From JBBQKG01 sp038326655 (GTDB lineage: Bacteria; Actinomycetota; Thermoleophilia; Solirubrobacterales; JBBDJG01), in NCBI GenBank assembly GCA_038326655.1, contig JBBQKG010000013.1, positions 13,810-77,809 on the forward strand: 64,000 nucleotides of DNA, given 5' to 3'. Position 1 is the first letter of the stretch. Each line of letters begins with the position of its first letter. Positions 1 to 8,767 of the stretch are shown piece after piece. Made by a program: the position numbers and the translations under genes. The notes below the pieces were generated by a model. That model was not told the origin of the DNA, searched no databases, and saw only the letters and a program-made list of their open reading frames with translations.

Positions 1-1
1 C

Positions 2-94
2 TACTTCGAGTTGGGCGCGGTCTGGCGCAGCGCGGCGGCGAGCGCGCACGCACCCGCCGACTCCGAGCAGCAACGAAAGACCGCCGCGGCGTGA
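2..94 (+). CDS. C-terminal tail of an upstream gene (partial, possibly LemA-like)
   Basis: An open frame enters from the left edge and stops at the TGA at 92-94, giving about 30 residues that begin YFELGAVWRSA. The stop overlaps the GTG of the next gene (GTGA), the coupling style used throughout this window, so it is probably the true end of a translated gene. The YFEL segment resembles the C-terminus of LemA family proteins, which often precede membrane proteins like the next one, but the fragment is too short to prove this. The minus strand is also open here, but its translation is Arg/Ala-rich and looks like a shadow. Confidence 0.4.
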   Translation, partial: YFELGAVWRSAAASAHAPADSEQQRKTAAA

Positions 95-990
95 CCGGCG
101 GGCCTCCGGGCTCGACCTGGGCCGGGGCCGCGTCCGCGACCGAGGCCAGGAACGCCAGGAACGCCAACTCCGCGCGCCCCGCCCGCCTGCGCGAGCTGCT
201 GCGGGGACGCGGCGCCGCGTATGCGGTCGTGATCGGGGCGGTCGCGACGATCGTGGCCGGGGCGGCGTTCCACAGCCTCGTCCTGCTGGCCGGCGGCCCG
301 CTCGTCGTGATCGTGCTCGTCGCGGTCTTCGTCTTTGCCGCCGCCGACCGGCGTGCGGCGGAGGACTTCTTCCGCGCCTACGCCGCCGGCCGTGGCCTCG
401 CCTATGTCGGCGAGGCGGGAGCGCCGCTGCCCCTGACGCCGCTGCTCGGCGCCGGCGACAAGCGGCACTTCGAGCACTGGATGCAGGGTCCGCTGCCGAC
501 GGGCACCGAGAGCTGCCTGGGGCACTACACGTTCGAGGTGCAGCGGAAACACGGTCGCAACCGGAAACGGGAAATCCACCGCTTCACGATCTGCGTGGTC
601 GACCTCGAGGCGGGCCTCCGGCTGTTCCCGGGCGTGTTCCTGACCCGCCGGCGGGGCATCCTGGGCATGCTCGGCGGCGAGCAGTGGCTCAGCCATGCGG
701 CTCGGCACGAGGTGGAGCTCGAGAGCGAGAAGCTGTGCGACCGCTACGAGCTGTGGGTCGACGACGCGCAGGACGAGCTGCGACTGCGGCAGCTGTTCGT
801 GCCGTCCTTCGTGGTGCTGCTCGCCGAGCACCCGCTCGCTCCGTGCTTCGAGTATCGCGCCGGCTCGCTCGTGGTCTACGTCGAACACCGCTTCGAGGAC
901 GAGGGCCACCTCGACTGGCTGCGCGAGGCCACCACCGCGATCGCGGAGCGCTTCGAGGCGGAGGTGAAGCAGGCGGCGCAGGCGGCCTGA
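91..990 (+). CDS. Membrane protein of unknown function, 299 aa
   Basis: The protein has a variable Ala/Arg-rich N-terminus, then two adjacent hydrophobic segments at about residues 44-88 that form a membrane hairpin, then a soluble domain of about 210 residues without a catalytic signature I recognise. The GTG start at 91 overlaps the stop of the preceding frame, suggesting a coupled operon. The two-TM plus cytosolic-domain layout recalls DUF3137-type partners of LemA proteins, but this is only a resemblance. The frame shows strong G/C third-position bias and no internal break. Confidence 0.7.
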   Translation: MTGGPPGSTWAGAASATEARNARNANSARPARLRELLRGRGAAYAVVIGAVATIVAGAAFHSLVLLAGGPLVVIVLVAVFVFAAADRRAAEDFFRAYAAGRGLAYVGEAGAPLPLTPLLGAGDKRHFEHWMQGPLPTGTESCLGHYTFEVQRKHGRNRKREIHRFTICVVDLEAGLRLFPGVFLTRRRGILGMLGGEQWLSHAARHEVELESEKLCDRYELWVDDAQDELRLRQLFVPSFVVLLAEHPLAPCFEYRAGSLVVYVEHRFEDEGHLDWLREATTAIAERFEAEVKQAAQAA

Positions 991-1011
991 TGCGCCCATT
1001 ACATTTGCGGC

Positions 1012-2232
1012 GTGGACAACGCGAGCCCCAGGCACGAGGCGGCGGGCCTGGCGCATGTGGCGACGGGCTCGTTTCTCGCGTCACGCGCGGCGCCCTCGAT
1101 CGGATTCTGGGTCGCACTCGCGGGCGGCGTGGCGCTCGCCCGGGCCGCGCAGCGCGACGGCGTCCGGATGGGATATGGGGCGAGCCTCGCGGCCACGCTC
1201 CAGACCGTCGCGCTGATCGGGCCTGCGCGCTTCAGCGTGCCGCTCACGCAGGCGCTGAGCGCGCCCCTGATCGGATCGCTCGAGGGGCGGGCAACGCCGG
1301 CGCCGTGGCAGATGCTCGCCTGCGCAGCGATCCGCCTCACGCACGTGACGCTCACGTTCGCGTTCTCCCTGTTCGTGCTGGCCGGAGGCCTCGACGTCTA
1401 CACCGAGAGCTACGAGCGCGTGACGGGATGGACCGGCGTCCTGCCGCAGGGCACGGCCGCGGCGATCATCCTGACGGGGATCTCGATCGTCGCGTGGACC
1501 GCATTCGCGAGCATCGTCCAGGTGATCGTCTACCGGCGCGGGCTCGCGCGCTGGCCTGAAGGCGCGATCGCGGCCGGTGCGCGGAACTCCGAGCAGCTCG
1601 AGCCGCCCGCGGGCCGCTTCGACCCGCGGGCGGTGGCGCTCGCGGCCGGGATCGCGTTCGTGCTGCTCGTGTCCGGGCTGTCGTGGGCCCTGCTCGGCGC
1701 GGTCGCGGCCTGGCTCGGGCTCGCGGCGCTGGCCGGCGGCGGCGATCGCTCGGTCGTGCGAACGGGCGTGGGGCTCGCGCTCGTGCTCGGTGGAGGCGTG
1801 TTCGTATTCACGTTGGTCGGCGGCGTGGGCGCCGACGAGGCGCTGCGCCGCGGCCTGCGCGCGCTCCTGTTCGTACTCGTCGCGACCTGGCTGCGCGCCG
1901 CGGCCGGTGCGTCGGGCCTGCGCGAGGTCTCGCGCCGCGCGCTGGGACGGCTCGGGCGGATTCCGCCCGCGCGAGAGGCCGCCGCCGTGATGGACGAGCT
2001 CGGCTCCGGCAGGCAGCTCGGAGACGCGGCGCGTTCCGTCCTCGACGCGCTTCGATCGGTGCCGGTGCGGCCCGTGCCGGTCGTCGACGCGGTGCTCGGC
2101 TGGGTGGTGACCGAGTCGCGGCGCTTTCGCCGCGCGGCCCCGGCGCCGCCGATGGCGTTGCGCGTGGGTGCCGGCGACCTCGCCGTCGTGGGCGCGGCGG
2201 TGGCCTGCGGCCTGGCGCTCTTCGCCGGCTAG
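1012..2232 (+). CDS. Multi-pass membrane protein of unknown function, 406 aa
   Basis: A very hydrophobic protein with roughly eight to nine predicted membrane segments (for example around residues 25-45, 105-135, 150-175, 205-225 and 230-285) and a final one ending at the stop. A soluble stretch near residues 290-375 carries Arg and acidic residues. The start is GTG 1012, 21 bases after the previous gene, so the two may be co-transcribed. It ends convergently with the next minus-strand gene, sharing 4 bases (2229-2232). I recognise no transporter motif. Confidence 0.7.
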   Translation: MDNASPRHEAAGLAHVATGSFLASRAAPSIGFWVALAGGVALARAAQRDGVRMGYGASLAATLQTVALIGPARFSVPLTQALSAPLIGSLEGRATPAPWQMLACAAIRLTHVTLTFAFSLFVLAGGLDVYTESYERVTGWTGVLPQGTAAAIILTGISIVAWTAFASIVQVIVYRRGLARWPEGAIAAGARNSEQLEPPAGRFDPRAVALAAGIAFVLLVSGLSWALLGAVAAWLGLAALAGGGDRSVVRTGVGLALVLGGGVFVFTLVGGVGADEALRRGLRALLFVLVATWLRAAAGASGLREVSRRALGRLGRIPPAREAAAVMDELGSGRQLGDAARSVLDALRSVPVRPVPVVDAVLGWVVTESRRFRRAAPAPPMALRVGAGDLAVVGAAVACGLALFAG

Positions 2233-2942
2233 CGGCCGACGAGCTCGATCGGAGGTGGGGTGGGGGCCGGCACCTCGCGGCCGAATCGGGCTTCCGCGCG
2301 GGCGCGCTTGCCAGGGCCGTACGAGTGCCCCCAGAGCGAGCGCGGCTTGCCCAGCCGCAGCGCGCCGGCGACCGCGACGGGGGTCACGAAGAGACCTGTG
2401 ATCGCGGTCGGGTACTTGCCCTTGAGCACGTTCACGAGCGCGAGCCCCAGGTGCAGGCTCACGATCGTGCCAACCGCGGCGCGTGCGCCGGCCGCCGCCT
2501 CGTCCGCAACGTCGAGCCATACGCGCAGGCCGGTCACGACGAGGCCGCCCAGCGTCGCCGCGACGATCACCGCGTCGATCGAGCGCCTGCCCTGCTGGGT
2601 CCAGTAGACGTCCTTGAGATTGAGCCAGAGCGCGAACTCGTCGAGCGTCAGCCCCGCGCCGATCCCGAACAGGATCGCGAGGATCTCGCGCCCCGGGCTC
2701 CCCGGCGCGACGCCGATCGCCACGTACCCGGTGAGCAGGATCAGCAGGATGCCCCACACCATGTGGTGGATGTGCGTGCCCCCCACGGACACGTTGCCGG
2801 GCCACCACTTCACCTGCGCGCGGATCAGGTGCGCGCTCGTGCGGATGAAGCCGAACGAGGCCAGGAACGCCAGCAGCAGGAACAGGTCCGGCTGCTTCCC
2901 CGTCTCGACGATCCAGTCGTGGTAGACCGAGGCAAATGTCAT
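2229..2942 (-). CDS. Integral membrane protein of unknown function, 237 aa
   Basis: Encodes a membrane protein with about five to six hydrophobic segments and a His-rich motif GGTHIHHMVWG. It resembles conserved actinobacterial integral membrane proteins of unknown role. The ATG at 2942 gives a sensible N-terminus (MTFASVYHDW); an upstream ATG at 3017 would overlap the divergent VOC gene and add a non-conserved Arg-rich leader. The 73-base gap to the divergent gene (2943-3015) must hold both promoters. A clustered His/Trp motif in a membrane setting might bind metal, but this is inference. Confidence 0.7.
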   Translation of the reverse strand: MTFASVYHDWIVETGKQPDLFLLLAFLASFGFIRTSAHLIRAQVKWWPGNVSVGGTHIHHMVWGILLILLTGYVAIGVAPGSPGREILAILFGIGAGLTLDEFALWLNLKDVYWTQQGRRSIDAVIVAATLGGLVVTGLRVWLDVADEAAAGARAAVGTIVSLHLGLALVNVLKGKYPTAITGLFVTPVAVAGALRLGKPRSLWGHSYGPGKRARAEARFGREVPAPTPPPIELVGR

Positions 2943-3015
2943 AGGTCTGGCATCGGCGAACGCAAGTATTGCTTGATTGGCGCAGCGAACGATCGGGTAC
3001 CGTCCACGACGCATC

Positions 3016-3702
3016 ATGCAAGCGAATGCCCTCGATCACGTCGCGCTGTGGGTTGCCGACCGTGACATCCTCGCGGACTTCACCTGCCGCCATCTCGGCA
3101 TGCACGTGATCGATCGCACGGACGACTTCACGCTCGTCGGTGCCGATGCCCGCCGCGGCAAGCTGACGCTGTTCACCGCGGAAGGTCCGCGCGAGCCCGG
3201 CGTGCTGGAACGTGTGGTGCTGCGCGTCAGCAACCTGGAACAGGCGCTCGGTTCGCTGCCCGAGGACCTCGACGTCCGCCGCGAGGGCCCCGTTGCCACC
3301 TTCGAGGCGCCCGAGGGGCTCGGCCTCGGGCTGGTCGAGGCGCCCGCGGTCGAGGTGGAGTACGACATCGACCACGTGGCGCTCCGGGTGCCGGAGCCGG
3401 AGCGCACCCGCGACGGCCTCGCGGGCCTCGGGCTCTACCCAGGCGGATCAGGGCGGCTGATCGTCGGCGACAAGGCGGTCGAGCTGTTGCACGGGGACGC
3501 TGCCGAGGGCGAGCGCCCGCTGCTCAACCACATCGCGCTGCTCGTCGACTCGGGGCAGGAGCAGCTCGAGGAAGCAAGGCGGCGCGGCATCGAGATCGCG
3601 GAGGTCCGTGACGCCGCGAATACCTTCGCGGTGTTCGTCTGGGGGCCAGACCGCATCAAGCTCGAATACGTCGAGCACAAGCCGACCTTCTCGCTGGTCT
3701 GA
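3016..3702 (+). CDS. VOC-superfamily dioxygenase/glyoxalase-like protein (two modules), 228 aa
   Basis: Two vicinal-oxygen-chelate half-domains are fused: the first begins DHVALWVADRD (residue 6 on), the second begins IDHVALRVPEPE (about residue 119). The second module carries NHIALLV and ends IKLEYVEHK, the usual His/Glu metal-ligand positions. Length and layout fit a small extradiol-dioxygenase or glyoxalase-like enzyme; the substrate cannot be read from the sequence. ATG 3016 is chosen over an upstream ATG at 2977 because the VOC fold begins right after it. Its stop overlaps the proposed start of the following flavoprotein, suggesting joint translation. Confidence 0.8.
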   Translation: MQANALDHVALWVADRDILADFTCRHLGMHVIDRTDDFTLVGADARRGKLTLFTAEGPREPGVLERVVLRVSNLEQALGSLPEDLDVRREGPVATFEAPEGLGLGLVEAPAVEVEYDIDHVALRVPEPERTRDGLAGLGLYPGGSGRLIVGDKAVELLHGDAAEGERPLLNHIALLVDSGQEQLEEARRRGIEIAEVRDAANTFAVFVWGPDRIKLEYVEHKPTFSLV

Positions 3703-4760
3703 CAGACCTCGTCGTCGCGGGCGCGGGGATGGCTGGGCTGGTGGCGGCGTCGCAGGCAGCGGCGCGCGGGGCGTCGGTCGAGCTGTATGAGAAGGCGGAG
3801 CGGTGCGGTGGCTCGATGCTGCTGTCGAGCGGGGTGATCTGGCGCCACCGTGACTTCGACCGCTTCCGCTCCGAGTGCCCGGAGGGTGACGAGGCACTCC
3901 AGCGCACGGTCTTCGAGCGCCTCGACGCAGACCTGCGGTGGCTGGAGTCGCTCGGGGCGGAGCCGGCCGAGCGCGGGACGGGCAATCCGGCCACCACCGG
4001 CGCGCGCTTCGACCCCCGCACGCTGACGGACGCGCTGCTCGCCGCGGCCGGCGGTCGGGTCCGCCTCGGCGAACCGCTCGCGGCGCTCCCCGACGACATT
4101 CCCGTGGTGCTCGCGACGGGCGGCTTCCAGGCCGACCGCGAGGAGGTCCGGCGCCACATCACGCCGGAAGCCGACCGCCTGCTGCTGCGCGCGACGCCCT
4201 GGAGCACCGGCGACGGCCTGCGGTTGGGCCTCGAGGCGGGCGCTCGCACGAGCGCCGGGCTGGACGAGTTCTACGGGCGCAACATGCCGGCTCCACCGGC
4301 GCGGATCGGCGAGCGCGATTTCATCTCCCTGGCGCAGCTCTACGCTCGGCACGCGACGGTCGCGAACCGTGACGGGGAGGCCTTCGAGACCCGCACGTGG
4401 TCGGAGACCGACGTCGTGCAGTGGACTGCCCGGCAGCCTGGCGCACGGGCCTGGTACACGGTCGGCGAGCCGGCTCTCCGAGCACGGGTGCGCGACCGCA
4501 CGGTGGGGGAGATGGTCGATGCCGCAGAGCGCGCCGGCGCCCCTGTGGCCCGGCGCCGCGGCGAGGTCGTGGTCGAGGTCGTGGCCGCGATCACGACCAC
4601 CCTCGGCGGCCTGCGGATCGACGAGCACGCTCATGCCGCCCCGGGCGTGTTCGCGTGCGGCACGGACGCGGGCGGGATCGCGACCGGCGGCTATGCCAGT
4701 GGCCTCGCGGCCGCGCTCGTCTTCGGGCGGATCGCAGCGGACTCGGCGCTGGGATCGTGA
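3699..4760 (+). CDS. FAD-dependent oxidoreductase (fumarate reductase/ketosteroid dehydrogenase-like), 353 aa, probable CTG start
   Basis: The N-terminal dinucleotide-binding motif reads LVVAGAGMAGLVAASQAAA, followed by an acidic strand end (VELYEKAERCGG). The C-terminus has the FAD-closing pattern GVFACGTDAGGIATGGYASG. This suits the flavoprotein family of fumarate reductase and 3-ketosteroid dehydrogenases, though it is short for that group. The first ATG (3729) lies inside the GxGxxG motif and would destroy it. The only in-frame start-like codon giving a complete Rossmann strand is CTG 3699, which overlaps the preceding stop as CTGA. It overlaps the next gene as GTGA. Substrate unknown. 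Confidence 0.75.
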   Translation: MTDLVVAGAGMAGLVAASQAAARGASVELYEKAERCGGSMLLSSGVIWRHRDFDRFRSECPEGDEALQRTVFERLDADLRWLESLGAEPAERGTGNPATTGARFDPRTLTDALLAAAGGRVRLGEPLAALPDDIPVVLATGGFQADREEVRRHITPEADRLLLRATPWSTGDGLRLGLEAGARTSAGLDEFYGRNMPAPPARIGERDFISLAQLYARHATVANRDGEAFETRTWSETDVVQWTARQPGARAWYTVGEPALRARVRDRTVGEMVDAAERAGAPVARRRGEVVVEVVAAITTTLGGLRIDEHAHAAPGVFACGTDAGGIATGGYASGLAAALVFGRIAADSALGS

Positions 4761-5836
4761 GCGCCGCGGTGGAGCATGCGTTCGGCGGCTCGGAGCCCTT
4801 TACGCTCGGCATCGAGGAGGAGCTGCTGCTCGTCGATCGCGAGACGCGACGGCTGGCCCCGGTCGCGGCCGAGGTCCTGAAGGCGATCGACGCACACGAG
4901 CGAGCCGTCTCGCACGAGGTCTATTCGGCCTCGATCGAGCTGCGCTCGCCGCCCCGGCCGGACGCCGGCGACGGAGGGCGCGAGCTGGCGAGGCTGCGGG
5001 CGGCGGCGCGCGACGCGGGCGCGACGCTGATCGGGGCCGGCATCCATCCCGACGGCGCGCTCGGTGACGCTCCGCTCGTCGATCTCGAGCGCTACCGGCT
5101 CGTCGGGGGTGCGATGCGCGGGCTGATGCAGCGCACGCCCGAGTGCGCGCTTCACGTGCACGTCGGAATGCCCGATCCGGAGACCGCGGTGCGCGTCTTC
5201 AACGGGATCCGGTCGCACCTGCCGCTGCTGCTTGCGCTCAGCGCGAACTCGCCATTCTGGTTCGGCCGGGACTCCGGCTTTGCGAGCGCCCGCTTCCCGC
5301 TCGTGCGCTCGTATCCCCGGCGCGGTGTGCCTCGGGCGTTCCGCGGCCTGTCCGACTACGCCGAGACGATCGCCGCCGTCACCGCTGCCGGAGAGCTGGC
5401 GGACTACACGTTCGTCTGGTGGGACGTCCGCCTGCACCCGAGGCTCGGGACGATCGAGCTCCGCGAGCTCGACGCGCAGTCGCGGGTGGAGGACGCGACC
5501 GCGATCGCAGCCCTGATCCAGGCGCTCGCGCGCTACGAGGCCGAGCACCCGCGCACGCCTGAGCCGGCCGAGGCGATCTCCGAGTCGAGCTTTCGCGCAA
5601 GCCGGGACGGAATCGAGGCGACGCTGTTCCACGAAGGCGAGCAGCGAACCGTGCGGGCGATTGCGCGCCGCACGCTCGAGCGGGCCGCCCCCTTCGCCCC
5701 GGATCAGGCTGTGCTCGAGCCGATCGAGCGCATGCTCGCCGAAGGCGGAGGCGCAGGTCGCCGGCGCGCGGCCTTCGAGCGCGGCGGGATCGACGCGATG
5801 CTCGACGAGCTGGTTTGCGAGACTCGGGAACCGTGA
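4757..5836 (+). CDS. Carboxylate-amine ligase, GCS2/YbdK family (glutamate-cysteine ligase type 2), 359 aa
   Basis: Begins with the family signature FTLGIEEELLLVD and contains the conserved ALHVHVGMPDPE and FVWWDVRLHPRLGTIELRELD segments typical of GCS2 enzymes, which join glutamate and cysteine using ATP. Length is normal. In actinobacteria such proteins can serve gamma-glutamylcysteine supply, for example for ergothioneine, or act as weak ligases of unclear role; no egt genes are nearby. GTG 4757 overlaps the previous stop, and the 3' end overlaps the PhoD-like gene, so three to four genes appear translationally coupled. Confidence 0.85.
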   Translation: MSAAVEHAFGGSEPFTLGIEEELLLVDRETRRLAPVAAEVLKAIDAHERAVSHEVYSASIELRSPPRPDAGDGGRELARLRAAARDAGATLIGAGIHPDGALGDAPLVDLERYRLVGGAMRGLMQRTPECALHVHVGMPDPETAVRVFNGIRSHLPLLLALSANSPFWFGRDSGFASARFPLVRSYPRRGVPRAFRGLSDYAETIAAVTAAGELADYTFVWWDVRLHPRLGTIELRELDAQSRVEDATAIAALIQALARYEAEHPRTPEPAEAISESSFRASRDGIEATLFHEGEQRTVRAIARRTLERAAPFAPDQAVLEPIERMLAEGGGAGRRRAAFERGGIDAMLDELVCETREP

Positions 5837-7482
5837 CGATGCCCGACCTGATCCTCGGCCCCATGTTGCGCTATGTCGACGAGCACCAGGCGACGATCTG
5901 GGTCGAGACCGACGCACCGTGCGAGCTCGAGGTGCTGGGTCGCCGGGCGCCCACCTTCTGCGTCGAGGGTCACCACTACGCGGTGCTCGCGATCGAGGGC
6001 CTCGAGCCGGGCGGCGTCTACCCCTACGAGGTCACGCTCGACGGCGAGCGCCGCTGGCCGCCGGCCGACGACCCGTTTCCGCCGCCGGCGATCCGCACGG
6101 TCGATCCCGGCGGCACGATCCGAGTCGTGTTCGGCTCCTGCAGGGTCGCTGTCCCGCACGAGCCGCCGTTCACGCTCAGCAAGGACGAGGACCCGCGGGG
6201 CCGGGAGGTCGATGCGCTCCACGCGCTGGCGCTGCGCATGCTGGAGCGGCCGCCGGAGGAATGGCCGGACCTGCTGCTGCTGATCGGGGACCAGGTCTAC
6301 GTCGACGAGGACGCGCCCGAGACGCGCGCCTTCATCCGCTCGCGGCGCGACACGGGCCGGCCGCCGGGGGACCAGGTGCTCGACTACGAGGAGTACTCGC
6401 GGCTCTACTGGGAGTCGTGGCGCGCGCCGGCGATCCGGTGGCTGTTCTCGACGGTCGGCGTCGTGATGATGTTCGACGACCACGACGTCCACGACGACTG
6501 GAACACCTCGATCGCCTGGATCGAGGAGATGCGCGCGACCGATTGGTGGGAGACGCGGATCGAGTCGGCGCTCGCGTCCTACTGGGTGTATCAGCACCTC
6601 GGCAACCTCTCGCCGGCCGAGCTGACCGGGAACGAGGTGCTGCAGCGGGTTCGCAGCGAGCACGACGCCGGGCCGTTCCTGCGGCGATGGGCGGGCCGGG
6701 TCGACCACAGCAGCAACGGCAGCCGCTGGAGCTTCTGCCGGGACCTCGGCGGAGTGCGCATGATCATGTTCGACTCGCGGGAGGGCCGAGTCGTGGGGAC
6801 GTCCCCGCGCCGGATGAACGACGACACGGAGTTCGAATGGATTTCGAGCAACGCGACCGGCGACGTCGACCATCTCCTGCTGGTGGACACGCTTCCGTTT
6901 CTGATGGTGCCGTCCTTTCACCACCTCGAAGCGTGGAACGAGGCGGTGTGCGGCGGCGCCTGGGGTGGCTGGGCGAAGGGTTGGGGGGAGAAGGTGCGGC
7001 GCGGTCTCGACCTCGAGCACTGGGCCGCCTTCAACTTCTCCTTCCGCCGCCTCGAGGCCTTGCTGACCGAGATCGCGTCGGGCCGCCGCGGCCGGCCACC
7101 GGCGACGATCGTCGGTCTGGGCGGCGACGTCCATCACGCCTACCTCGCGGAGGTCGCGTTTCCGAAAAGCACGCGCGCCGAGAGCGCCGTCTACCAGGCG
7201 GTCTGCTCGCCGTTTCGCAATCCGCTGGACCGCAAGGAGCGCAGGACCGTGAAGTTCGGCAACACGCCTCTCGCCGCGCGGATCGCGCACGCGCTGGCGC
7301 GCTCGGCACGGGTCCCCGATCCGAAGATCGGGTGGCGGCTCCTGCAGCCGCCCACCTTCGACAACCAGTTCGCGACGCTCGAGCTCGAGGGACGGTCGGC
7401 GCGCCTGCGGATCGAGCGCACCGTCCGCGACGACCCGAACAGCCACCACATCGAGACGTCGCTCGACCGCGAGCTGTCCTAG
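5833..7482 (+). CDS. PhoD-like phosphatase/phosphodiesterase, metallophosphoesterase superfamily, 549 aa
   Basis: An N-terminal Ig-like domain (about residues 5-95) precedes a metallophosphatase domain with VFGSCR, LLIGDQVYVDE, MMFDDHDVHDDW and VGLGGDVHHAYL, the metal-ligand and catalytic blocks of PhoD-type enzymes. No signal peptide or Tat motif is visible, so it is probably cytoplasmic, as in PhoD-like proteins of PF09423 that lack export signals. GTG 5833 (GTGA overlap) is preferred; ATG 5839 is an alternative two codons in. Substrate unknown; phosphodiesters or phosphorylated cell-envelope material are possible. Confidence 0.85.
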   Translation: MTMPDLILGPMLRYVDEHQATIWVETDAPCELEVLGRRAPTFCVEGHHYAVLAIEGLEPGGVYPYEVTLDGERRWPPADDPFPPPAIRTVDPGGTIRVVFGSCRVAVPHEPPFTLSKDEDPRGREVDALHALALRMLERPPEEWPDLLLLIGDQVYVDEDAPETRAFIRSRRDTGRPPGDQVLDYEEYSRLYWESWRAPAIRWLFSTVGVVMMFDDHDVHDDWNTSIAWIEEMRATDWWETRIESALASYWVYQHLGNLSPAELTGNEVLQRVRSEHDAGPFLRRWAGRVDHSSNGSRWSFCRDLGGVRMIMFDSREGRVVGTSPRRMNDDTEFEWISSNATGDVDHLLLVDTLPFLMVPSFHHLEAWNEAVCGGAWGGWAKGWGEKVRRGLDLEHWAAFNFSFRRLEALLTEIASGRRGRPPATIVGLGGDVHHAYLAEVAFPKSTRAESAVYQAVCSPFRNPLDRKERRTVKFGNTPLAARIAHALARSARVPDPKIGWRLLQPPTFDNQFATLELEGRSARLRIERTVRDDPNSHHIETSLDRELS

Positions 7483-7506
7483 GGCCGGATCGTCGCCACT
7501 ACCCTT

Positions 7507-7851
7507 GTGGCGATGGAGGACGAGGGCAACCCGATCTCGTACAGGCTGCTGCCGCGCGGCATTCCGGTCCACACCTCCGACGGCGAGGAGATCGGTACCG
7601 TCGACGAGGTGCTCGCGACCGATCGTGAGGACATCTTCGACGGCATCGTGATCCGCACGCACCGCGGCCGCCGATTCGTGGACGCGCCGGAGGTAGCACG
7701 CCTCACGGACCGCCGCGTGATGCTCTCGATCTCTGCTGCCGAAGCCGCTCAGTTGCCGGAGCCCGAGCGCGGCGCGCCGGCGTTCGTCGCCGATCCGGCC
7801 GCGGGTCGCTGGTCGCGGTTCTTCGGCGGCGGGTGGAAGCCCCGCCGCTAG
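7507..7851 (+). CDS. PRC-barrel domain protein, 114 aa
   Basis: A single small domain: an N-terminal half (residues 10-60) reads VHTSDGEEIGTVDEVLATD, the hallmark strand-turn-strand of PRC-barrel proteins, followed by FDGIVIRTHRGRRFVDAPEV and an acidic/Pro tail ending in basic residues. Such domains occur in RimM, reaction-centre H subunits and many stress-linked actinobacterial proteins; no specific role follows. Start GTG 7507 (ATG 7513 also possible). It meets the anti-sigma gene tail to tail with a 4-base overlap. Confidence 0.7.
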   Translation: MAMEDEGNPISYRLLPRGIPVHTSDGEEIGTVDEVLATDREDIFDGIVIRTHRGRRFVDAPEVARLTDRRVMLSISAAEAAQLPEPERGAPAFVADPAAGRWSRFFGGGWKPRR

Positions 7852-8111
7852 ACGCGCTCGCGCTTCCAGTCCCGGAAGGCGTCGAGCAGGGCATCCCGCG
7901 CGCCGGGCTCGATCGTCTCCTCGGGGAGCCTGCCGAGCGTGCGGATCGTGATCCGCATCTGGTCCAGGTAAATGGTGCAGTAAGGGCAGCCGTCGAGGTG
8001 GCGCTCGAAGCGCACACGGTCACGCCCCGGGAGCGTGCCTTCCAGATACTCGGTGACGAGCTCGACCAGCTCCTGGCAGGTGATCTCGCCTGTGCGGCGC
8101 CAAAGCCTCAT
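7848..8111 (-). CDS. Zinc-finger anti-sigma factor (zf-HC2/ZAS), 87 aa
   Basis: The motif H38-x3-C42-x2-C45 (ERHLDGCPYC), with Cys12 upstream, is the zinc-binding anti-sigma signature of RsrA/ChrR-like proteins. The protein has no membrane segment, so it should bind and hold its sigma factor in the cytoplasm and may release it on thiol oxidation or metal stress. It overlaps the sigma gene by 4 bases (8108-8111), which ensures stoichiometric synthesis. Pairing with the sigma factor is inferred from this coupling. Confidence 0.85.
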   Translation of the reverse strand: MRLWRRTGEITCQELVELVTEYLEGTLPGRDRVRFERHLDGCPYCTIYLDQMRITIRTLGRLPEETIEPGARDALLDAFRDWKRERV

Positions 8112-8752
8112 GTCGTCGGCTCCATTGCGTTCAGGTATCGCTCGATCGCTCCCCTGACCTTCGATCGAGCCCGGTGCAACAACACTCTTTGGTTTGTCTC
8201 GGTGATGTCCATGGCGTTACGCACCTCTTCGGAGGACCAGCCTTCGACGTCGCGCAGGGTGATCACCTCGCGCTGGGACGGCGGCAGCGCGTCGATCGCA
8301 TCGAGCACGGTCTTCCGCGTCTCCCCGGAGAGCAGGCTCTCCTCCGGGCCCTCCCACGGCGTCGGCCCCAGCGCCCATCCGCGCGCCTGCTCGTGTCCCG
8401 GCGGGAAGAAGCGGTCGGGGTCGACCGAGCGCTCCTCGCCGCCGGCGCCCGCGAGCGCGGAGAACGGCACCGAGCGCCGCTCGCGCCCCCCGCGCGTCTT
8501 GGCGATGTTGGTGAGGATCCGGAAGATCCAGGTCTTGAGCGAGGCGCGGCCCTCGAAGCGGTCGATTCCGTTCAGCACCCCGATCCAGGTCTCCTGGACG
8601 ACCTCCTCGGCGACCGCCTGGCTCGGGACATACATCCGCGCGACCCGCAGCAGCAGCGGCCCGAGGTCGTCGACGAGCCGCATGAAGGCCGTCTGGTCCC
8701 CGCGCCGCACCGCGTCTACGAGGAGGCGCTCCTCGCTCAGGTCGTCCGCCAT
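8108..8752 (-). CDS. ECF-type RNA polymerase sigma factor, 214 aa
   Basis: Region 2 is visible at residues 10-85 (AFMRLVDDLGPLLLRVARMY, EEVVQETWIGVL, LKTWIFRILTNIAKTR) and region 4 near 145-205 (DALPPSQREVITLRDVEGWS, then a helix-turn-helix with NQRVLLHRAR). The linker between them (about 90-140) is longer than usual and Pro/Gly-rich. The gene lies 15 bases downstream of a flavoprotein gene and overlaps its anti-sigma gene, so it is probably co-transcribed with a redox enzyme. Its regulon cannot be read here. Confidence 0.9.
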   Translation of the reverse strand: MADDLSEERLLVDAVRRGDQTAFMRLVDDLGPLLLRVARMYVPSQAVAEEVVQETWIGVLNGIDRFEGRASLKTWIFRILTNIAKTRGGRERRSVPFSALAGAGGEERSVDPDRFFPPGHEQARGWALGPTPWEGPEESLLSGETRKTVLDAIDALPPSQREVITLRDVEGWSSEEVRNAMDITETNQRVLLHRARSKVRGAIERYLNAMEPTT

Positions 8753-8767
8753 CGCCCGGTAACGCTG

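Noticed and set aside
1..1056. Long minus-strand frame of 351 codons opposite the first genes
   Set aside because: Composition is Arg/Pro/Gly-rich with no domain; it mirrors the plus-strand membrane-protein gene, as expected in high-GC DNA.
1081..3375. Very long minus-strand frame covering several genes
   Set aside because: Arg/Asp/His-rich translation without motifs, running through real genes on both strands; a typical high-GC shadow.
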